48,344 nucleotides of DNA. Source: Flavobacteriaceae bacterium (lineage in GTDB: Bacteria; Bacteroidota; Bacteroidia; Flavobacteriales; Flavobacteriaceae). The notes beneath the pieces are model-generated. The model did not search any database. It worked only from the letters and a program-made list of their open reading frames with translations, and had not been told where the DNA came from. Positions 42,871-48,344 of this stretch are shown here, one piece after another; within the stretch, counting starts at the first letter, position 1, and the number at the start of each line of letters is the position of its first letter. Location: the NCBI GenBank assembly GCA_020854235.1, contig JADZFW010000041.1, positions 1 to 48,344 on the forward strand, read 5' to 3'. The translations under genes were made by a program, and so were the position numbers.

Positions 42871-44046
42871 TTAAAATGAGATAAATCTTACCCGTTCATT
42901 TTCTTCCAATCGATTCTTTCCCATGGGAAATTCCATCAAACCGTCGGCTGCGATGAGTGCTTGTATGTTTCCCGAACCATTGTAGGCAACTTTATTAACT
43001 TTTCCGGAAGCGTTAATTTGAACCGGAATAAATTCTTTTTTATCTCCATTTTTCCTTTCCAACACATGGTCTAATGATAGAAAAATGGGTGGTTTTAATG
43101 CAATACAACCCATGAGTTTGTATAGAAACGGTATCGCAAATTCCTGCATTTGGACAAAAGTACTAACCGGATTTCCAGGCAAACCAATAACCCATTTTTT
43201 ATCTTTTTTGGCAAATAACAATCGTTTGCCGGGTTTCATGTGCAGTCCGTGAAAAAGAATTTCAAAACCATTTTCTTTTAAAATTTGAGGCACAAAATCA
43301 AAGTCGCCTACCGAAACGGCACCACTCATGATGAGTACCTCGTTGTTTTTTATCGAATGCAGCAATTGATCAGTGGTCAATTGATATTGGTCAGATACAA
43401 TTCCATAATAAGTAGCGTGAAATCTTTCCTGCTTGAGTTGATTCAGAATCGAATAAGCATTGGAATTTCTAATTTGCGTATCTCGAAGTGTTTCATGTGG
43501 TTCGACCAACTCTGACCCTGTAACCAAAACCCCGATTCTAGGTAATTTGTATACCATTATCCGTATTTGACCTAAGGTAGCCAATACCGCCAAATGTTGG
43601 GCTTCGAGTTTGGTCCCTTTTACTAGCATCACTTCACCTTCTTCGGCATCTTCACCTTTGTAGCAAATGTTGGTCGAACTGAACACATCATTAAAAATAA
43701 TATGATTTTCATCCCAAATTTGCACTTTTTCTTTGATGATAACCGTATCGGCTCCATCGGGAATCATGGCGCCGGTCATGATTTTGGCACATTGATTTTT
43801 TCCGATGCTATAAATGGGTTTTGTTCCTGCCGGTATCGTTTCAATCACTTCCATTGGTTCACTCAAATCTTCTTTTCGGCAAGCATATCCATCCATTGCA
43901 GATTTGTCAAAAGGAGGAAAGAACTCTTTTGTAATGATATTTTCGGCTAAAACTCTGTATAAAGCCGAATCAAAGGGAATCATTTCGGTTCCCAATGCTT
44001 CCAACGATTGAAAGGCTATAGCTTGGGCTTCTTCAAAAGTAATCAT
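42871..44046 (-). CDS. moeA: Molybdopterin molybdenumtransferase
   Basis: MoeA inserts molybdate into adenylated molybdopterin in the cytoplasm. The 391-residue product shows the four-domain layout: PPFDKSAMDGYACR near the start, AKIMTGAMIPDGADTVIIKE, the MoCF-binding core VLVTGSELVEP, MSGAVSVGDFDFVPQIL and GLPGNPVSTFVQMQEF, and domain IV (FIPVQINASGKVNKVAYNGS). A start at 44058 is possible, but the ATG at 44046 overlaps the upstream stop as ATGA, which indicates translational coupling and is preferred. Whether the metal is Mo or W cannot be told from sequence alone. Confidence 0.94.
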   Translation of the reverse strand: MITFEEAQAIAFQSLEALGTEMIPFDSALYRVLAENIITKEFFPPFDKSAMDGYACRKEDLSEPMEVIETIPAGTKPIYSIGKNQCAKIMTGAMIPDGADTVIIKEKVQIWDENHIIFNDVFSSTNICYKGEDAEEGEVMLVKGTKLEAQHLAVLATLGQIRIMVYKLPRIGVLVTGSELVEPHETLRDTQIRNSNAYSILNQLKQERFHATYYGIVSDQYQLTTDQLLHSIKNNEVLIMSGAVSVGDFDFVPQILKENGFEILFHGLHMKPGKRLLFAKKDKKWVIGLPGNPVSTFVQMQEFAIPFLYKLMGCIALKPPIFLSLDHVLERKNGDKKEFIPVQINASGKVNKVAYNGSGNIQALIAADGLMEFPMGKNRLEENERVRFISF

Positions 44047-45758
44047 TTGCTTTGCCAATTATTGATTTGTTGAAATAAGGTTTTTTCTGCATCAGGTGAT
44101 TCGATGGAAATCACATTTGAGGTATGTATTTGAAAACGATTCAATATTTCGGGAACAAAATCATTTCTAACAATCCAAACTTGGAGTACATTAGATTGTT
44201 TGCTTAAGTGCTGAATGGTTTGAAACCAACCCTTTTCTTGGAGTTCCCATTTCCCAATTTCGTCTAGAATAACTAAAGTAGGTTTGTCGTAAGTAATAGT
44301 CAAGCTTTTTTGAAATCTAGAAAAAGTATCAGCATTGACTATAAATTTGCCAATATCACCTTTTATATCCAATGGTGCTAAAGAAAGAAAAGGATATTGA
44401 TTACCCGTATTGACCTCGACCAAATCATATCCTATTGTTTCATTTTGATCCAATATTCGAGGCGCATAAAAACCTGCCAGATTTAGGTTTTTTACTTCAA
44501 ATGAGGTTAAGAAATGTTTTATAAAGTTGGTTTTCCCTTGAGCATAGTCGCCGGATATTACGAGAACATTGGATTGAGGTCTTATTTCATGCAAACGTTT
44601 TTCAGCTAGAGTTATGAGGTTTCGGATGACATCTCCGGGTCTTTTAAAAAAGGCTTTGACTTCGGGAAGATGGTTGATAATCACCGGAAGAGATTCAAAA
44701 GCCAGTTCAAGTGCTACGGGTAATTGTTTGAAGGAAGTTTTTGCAAAGTAATTCCTAATTGTCGGATTGTATAATTCAGTACCTAAAACGGCAAAACCTA
44801 CAATAACAATGGCCGCTCTGAAATTCATTTGCAAACCGATGATCAAACCTTTTAGCCATTTATCTTCATCACCTTGAATACTTGTGATGACAAAAGCTGT
44901 GAGCATGGTTATCACCACAAACCCAATCCAAAAAGAAGGTTTGGATAATTGTCGCAAACCTCGTTTGTATCGTTGGGTCCAAATAAAAATAACTGTCAAA
45001 GTAGCCGGTATCCATATGTAAATAGGTGACCAATTGATGAGGAACAACATCCCTATCAAGATGATCAAATCAATCCATAACCAACTTAAAGAATAAGGAA
45101 AATCTTGATTTTGTTTGGGTAAGAAATCAAATTCCAAACGGTTTAAGGACAGATTATTATTTTGTATCTTGTGTTCCAAACTCTTCCCAATACGCATTCC
45201 AAGGAAAACGGCAACGATACCGAAAAGGATATAAATTAGCAACAAAACTACAATAGGCATCCAGACCAAATCAAAATCAGTTTTGATTTGTTTGTTGGCA
45301 AAACCCATCAATTGTTTGTAAATTTCTACAATGTTAAAACCGTAAAAAATGATGTAATTGGCTATTTTTTGAAACAAAATCCACGACATGGCTAAGGCTG
45401 AACCCAACATAAATCCGATGGCATTTCGGCCTAATGTTCTCACCGAAATTTCAAGCAATACCGATTCCATGAAAATGGCAATCATAGGTCCAAATATGAC
45501 GGCGCTTGGGGACATGGTTTTCATCAAGGCACAAATCAATCCCGAGCGCCAAAAAAGTCCTTTGTCTTTCCATTTATAACTAGCGGCAATCATCAAAACA
45601 AAACCAATGGCAGTGAGAATGTTGCCATTAAACGGAATACGTAAATTATGTAAAAAGCTACCTAAAATAATTTCAGAAGCAGCCCATGTTGCTCCCAATA
45701 TGGCTGCTTTGAGCCATACTTCACTGATTTGGTTTGCTTTATTCATCTGCAAATTCAT
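44043..45758 (-). CDS. ECF-transporter-like membrane module fused to a THEP1-like P-loop NTPase
   Basis: The 571-residue product appears tripartite. Residues about 10-205 have five to six membrane helices resembling an ECF S-component: WLKAAILGATWAASEIILGS, SPSAVIFGPMIAIFMESVLL. Residues about 220-385 resemble an EcfT energising subunit: helices, then LQMNFRAAIVIVGFAVLGTE, FESLPVIINHLPEVKAFFKR. Residues about 395-571 are a THEP1/NTPase_1-type domain with Walker A GDYAQGKT (403-410), NLAGFYAPRI, GKFIVNADTFSRF and Walker B-like LVILDEIGKWEL (D499/E500). There is no ABC signature. I infer an inner-membrane importer or metal-loading protein. Its stop overlaps moeA (ATGA). The NTPase assignment is firm; the ECF parts are by pattern only. 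Confidence 0.7.
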   Translation of the reverse strand: MNLQMNKANQISEVWLKAAILGATWAASEIILGSFLHNLRIPFNGNILTAIGFVLMIAASYKWKDKGLFWRSGLICALMKTMSPSAVIFGPMIAIFMESVLLEISVRTLGRNAIGFMLGSALAMSWILFQKIANYIIFYGFNIVEIYKQLMGFANKQIKTDFDLVWMPIVVLLLIYILFGIVAVFLGMRIGKSLEHKIQNNNLSLNRLEFDFLPKQNQDFPYSLSWLWIDLIILIGMLFLINWSPIYIWIPATLTVIFIWTQRYKRGLRQLSKPSFWIGFVVITMLTAFVITSIQGDEDKWLKGLIIGLQMNFRAAIVIVGFAVLGTELYNPTIRNYFAKTSFKQLPVALELAFESLPVIINHLPEVKAFFKRPGDVIRNLITLAEKRLHEIRPQSNVLVISGDYAQGKTNFIKHFLTSFEVKNLNLAGFYAPRILDQNETIGYDLVEVNTGNQYPFLSLAPLDIKGDIGKFIVNADTFSRFQKSLTITYDKPTLVILDEIGKWELQEKGWFQTIQHLSKQSNVLQVWIVRNDFVPEILNRFQIHTSNVISIESPDAEKTLFQQINNWQSK

Positions 45759-45806
45759 GATTGATTTTTTTATTTAATCTTTTAATTAAACCCTACGTGA
45801 TGGTAT

Positions 45807-46625
45807 TTAATCCATTGGATGGGGATTGTAAATGGTGATTTTTTCTGCACAATATTCAAACAAGTGATAACCGGCAGCGCCTTGACTTACCATTGGAAAG
45901 AGAATTTCAGGCTTGGTAATCATCGTGCCTCCTATCATGGAAATATGATGTTCAAAAAACAATTCAGGAGGAATACTCGCCGATGGTCCTATTAAAACCG
46001 ATTTACTGCTAGGTTTGATGCTTTGCAACAAATCGTCAAAGGTATTGTTGACCAAAGTCAAGCCGGTCATAATGACTAAATCGGCTTGTGGAATGACCTC
46101 TTTATATCGATCGGCTGGGACAAAGAACTTTTGATGTTCGGGTAGAAAAGCATCTTCGTTGAGTTCCAATACTTGCAATTGACTAGACGTAGTTGCTATC
46201 TTGTGGATATACGAATTAAAAGCACCAACCATTACAATTTTGGGGAATTGTTGGAAATCCAGCGTATCTATCGGATCCGTTTGATTGGAAAAGGCATACG
46301 CATTTTGATGCAACAATTGGTGAAAATAGGCATTAAGGGTAGCTATGCGCAACATTTGAACGATGGCTGTATTTTTGGGAAAAGCAAATAATTCTCCTAC
46401 TGTTTTCCCTATAATATGCATGGGTGTAAATTCGCCGAAATCGCGTTGTTTTTTAGTGACTTGATGCACTTCGTTGCTGTGAATAACACTAGCTGTTCCA
46501 TAAAAACCATTCGACATTTTTACAGCAACTAAAAATACCCCAATCCGAACATCTTCGATGAAGAGTTGTCCGAAAGCATCGTTTGATTTTATTTGAGCCA
46601 ATTGAAAAACACGATCAATAAACAT
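45807..46625 (-). CDS. DUF4213/DUF364 putative heavy-metal chelation protein
   Basis: The 272-residue product has an N-terminal enolase-N-like DUF4213 part (about residues 15-95: EDVRIGVFLVAVKMSNGFYG, IIGKTVGELFAF) and a C-terminal Rossmann-like DUF364 part: KIVMVGAFNSYIHKIA, LNEDAFLPEHQKFFVPADRY, ADLVIMTGLTLVNNTFDDLL, LIGPSASIPPELFFEHHISM, IGGTMITKPEIL. The family is thought to bind metal ions or metallophore-like ligands and occurs beside transport and molybdenum genes; the activity is not proven. It has no signal peptide and is cytoplasmic. It starts 1 bp after the receptor stop and is followed, after 48 bp, by the ECF/NTPase gene. Confidence 0.85.
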   Translation of the reverse strand: MFIDRVFQLAQIKSNDAFGQLFIEDVRIGVFLVAVKMSNGFYGTASVIHSNEVHQVTKKQRDFGEFTPMHIIGKTVGELFAFPKNTAIVQMLRIATLNAYFHQLLHQNAYAFSNQTDPIDTLDFQQFPKIVMVGAFNSYIHKIATTSSQLQVLELNEDAFLPEHQKFFVPADRYKEVIPQADLVIMTGLTLVNNTFDDLLQSIKPSSKSVLIGPSASIPPELFFEHHISMIGGTMITKPEILFPMVSQGAAGYHLFEYCAEKITIYNPHPMD

Positions 46626-46626
46626 G

Positions 46627-48344
46627 TTATTTTTGTATAAACTGATAATATAAATTTACGTAATAATTTCTGCCGGCTTCCGGATAACCTTCTGAAAGCG
46701 CATAATTTCGGTCAAATATATTATTTATTCCTGTTTCCAAACGGATTCCATTTTTGAAATCGTATGCCAATTGAGAATGAAACACGACAAATTCAGGTGC
46801 TTTTATACCATAACTCGTGCTATATCTCTCTGAATTGTAATTGGCATTGACGTTGAAATACAAATTTTTTAAAGGTTTGACTTCCATCATGGCAATGAGG
46901 TGATGTTCGGGAACATCGGTGAATAAAACTTCGGGTTGCGAGGTGTTTTCGCGTTGGATCAAAGCATAGTTCAACAAGAGATTCAAATAATAAAGCGGAC
47001 GATAAGTCAAAGAAAAATCGGCTCCGTAAAATTGGGCTGTTCCTGTGTTTTGCATTTGGGAAATACCCGGTTCGATATTGTTGACCAATTGGATGGTATT
47101 AAAGATTTTGGAATAGAAAACTTCAGGTTTAATACTTAATTTCTCTAATGTAAACTCAGTTCCCAAATCAATATTGAAAGCTTCTTCAGATTTTAAATCC
47201 GGATTGGGTAAAGCAGTTCCCATTTTATAAGAATAACGGTCTTTCATGGTTGCAAAGCGGGTTTTGTAGGAAACCGAAGAGTTGAATTTCCACTTTTCAT
47301 TCCATTGGTATAAAGTTGCCAATTGGACATTGAAAGCTTGATTGTCGTTTTTGGGAAACTCGGCATAACTACCATCAGCATTAGTAATTTTAGCATTTTC
47401 AGCCAAAATGCTTTTTCTAAAATGATAACTTATACCGGGAATGAATTGCCATTTTACACCTTTACGCCAAACATTCTCTATCCCCAATGAGTAGGTGTCA
47501 TCTTTGATGTGTTCGGGTTTTTGACCTTCATTATGGGATTGGTGATTATCTCTTTTGTAATGTAAAGCAGTTTTGAATGTGTGGCTTTGAAAATCGGTTG
47601 CTGATTCCAAACTGGCACCATACGCAACATCGTTATAAAAACTGGTAAATGATTTGTTGGTCGTCTGAGTATTGTAGTCAGCATTGTCAAAAGATTTCAA
47701 TTGGTTGCGATACGTGTCATAAAAGACTCTAGATTTCAACAAAGTTTTGGAACCCATTTGCGTTTTGGATATGAAATAAACACTTTCCTTATTCCAATAG
47801 GGCCATTGCCAGTAGCGAACTTTGTTTAAGGGATCGGCGCCTAAATATATAGGATTGCCTTTTTCACCCATTTGTTTGATGAAGGAAAGGCTGTATTCAT
47901 CCGTATCATTAGGTGTAAAACCTATTTTAGCAGTAAATTTTCTATCTTTTCTATATGAATTGTCCCTTTGAAAATCTTCTTCTTTTGGGCTGGTTTCAAA
48001 ATCTTGAGATAAAGGCACAAATTGGCGGTCGTACTGTGAAAAAATGGATTGCAAATACCATTTTTTTTGACGTGTTCCAACATTCACATAATTATTAAAA
48101 CCTTCACCGCTCAACAAACCGGCTTTGGTTTTTAATTCAAATATTCCCAAGGGTTTTGAACTGATTAAATTGATAGTGCCACCCAAGGCATTGGGACCGT
48201 AGAGAATTGAGGAATAGCCTTTGGAAACTTCGATTTTAGCCAAATCGGCTGTGGTAAACCGAGACAAATCGGCATACCCGTCATAAGGCACATATACAGG
48301 AATTCCATCCAAATAAATAGGAATACTTCTGATGTCAAAACCTC
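46627..48344 (-). CDS. TonB-dependent outer-membrane receptor (5' end beyond window)
   Basis: About 572 C-terminal residues are visible. The frame continues past the first apparent start and off the right edge; the leading residues GFDIRSIPIYLDGIPVYVP are the middle of a TonB plug domain, followed by KIEVSKGYSSILYGPNALGG. A 22-strand barrel follows, with typical words (LKSEEAFNIDLGTEFTLEKL, GADFSLTYRPLYYLNLLLNY) and the terminal strand YYVNLYYQFIQK. It would import a large or scarce ligand with TonB energy. Its 1-bp spacing to the DUF364 gene and operon with moeA point to a metal-related ligand such as molybdate or tungstate chelate; this is inference. Confidence 0.93.
   Translation of the reverse strand, partial: GFDIRSIPIYLDGIPVYVPYDGYADLSRFTTADLAKIEVSKGYSSILYGPNALGGTINLISSKPLGIFELKTKAGLLSGEGFNNYVNVGTRQKKWYLQSIFSQYDRQFVPLSQDFETSPKEEDFQRDNSYRKDRKFTAKIGFTPNDTDEYSLSFIKQMGEKGNPIYLGADPLNKVRYWQWPYWNKESVYFISKTQMGSKTLLKSRVFYDTYRNQLKSFDNADYNTQTTNKSFTSFYNDVAYGASLESATDFQSHTFKTALHYKRDNHQSHNEGQKPEHIKDDTYSLGIENVWRKGVKWQFIPGISYHFRKSILAENAKITNADGSYAEFPKNDNQAFNVQLATLYQWNEKWKFNSSVSYKTRFATMKDRYSYKMGTALPNPDLKSEEAFNIDLGTEFTLEKLSIKPEVFYSKIFNTIQLVNNIEPGISQMQNTGTAQFYGADFSLTYRPLYYLNLLLNYALIQRENTSQPEVLFTDVPEHHLIAMMEVKPLKNLYFNVNANYNSERYSTSYGIKAPEFVVFHSQLAYDFKNGIRLETGINNIFDRNYALSEGYPEAGRNYYVNLYYQFIQK

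Noticed and set aside
1-48344. tRNA, rRNA, riboswitches and insertion sequences
   Set aside because: Reading both strands by eye I found no cloverleaf with a GTTCGA-type loop, no rRNA words, no recognisable riboswitch core upstream of moeA-operon, crcB or other metal genes, and no transposase. A covariance-model search would be needed to be sure.

Overview
The window reads as a chromosome segment of a low-GC member of the Bacteroidota, most likely Flavobacteriia. The evidence is a gliding/type IX secretion (T9SS) cluster in the order murF-gldJ / porU-porV-cdd, a secreted protein with a T9SS sorting domain, Bacteroidota-type -7 boxes (TAnnTTTG), and families largely confined to the phylum (DUF6702, DUF6090, GldJ). 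No rRNA, tRNA, CRISPR array, integrase or transposase gene was seen.

Layout. 1-6.4 kb: the start of a TerC-family gene, alaS, an M23 endopeptidase, a MerR regulator, and a lemA + two-TPM-domain cluster. 6.4-10.1 kb: a visibly AT-richer accessory block with a LamG protein, a T9SS cargo protein and a glycosyltransferase. 10.2-12.1 kb: a second glycosyltransferase and a TPR-like membrane protein. 12.1-21.2 kb: murF, gldJ, porU, porV, cdd. 21.3-26.8 kb: a Stealth-family phosphotransferase, a glutamine-synthetase-like enzyme, an exported unknown, an acetyltransferase, a SHOCT protein, a possible 59-residue gene and dgkA. 27.1-27.6 kb: a 42-bp tandem array downstream of a helical unknown gene. 28.8-34.2 kb: a TSUP transporter, a sialidase-like lipoprotein, a DUF6702 protein, an M1 metallopeptidase and crcB. 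34.3-35.2 kb: two small exported unknowns bracketed by REP-like sequences. 35.4-35.8 kb: a second tandem array, period 41 bp. 35.9-41.8 kb: DUF486, MscS, a DUF255 thioredoxin-like protein, a DUF2231-like membrane protein, a DUF6090 protein and a membrane unknown.

The most interesting part is the right end (41.9-48.3 kb, minus strand). It appears to be one transcription unit: TonB-dependent receptor (runs off the edge), DUF4213/DUF364 putative metal-chelation protein, a 571-residue protein that looks like an ECF transporter membrane module fused to a THEP1-like P-loop NTPase, moeA, and a MOSC-MoaB fusion, closed by a perfect 44-bp palindrome. I infer a dedicated outer-to-inner-membrane uptake route for molybdate, tungstate or a pterin/metal chelate, coupled to metal insertion into molybdopterin. 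The NTPase-for-ABC-ATPase arrangement is the best candidate here for an undescribed system.

Second-tier signals are the two tandem arrays. Both have periods close to four helical turns, both carry variation at only a few fixed positions, and neither shows a coding signature. Several intergenic regions also carry short tandem heptamers of differing sequence.
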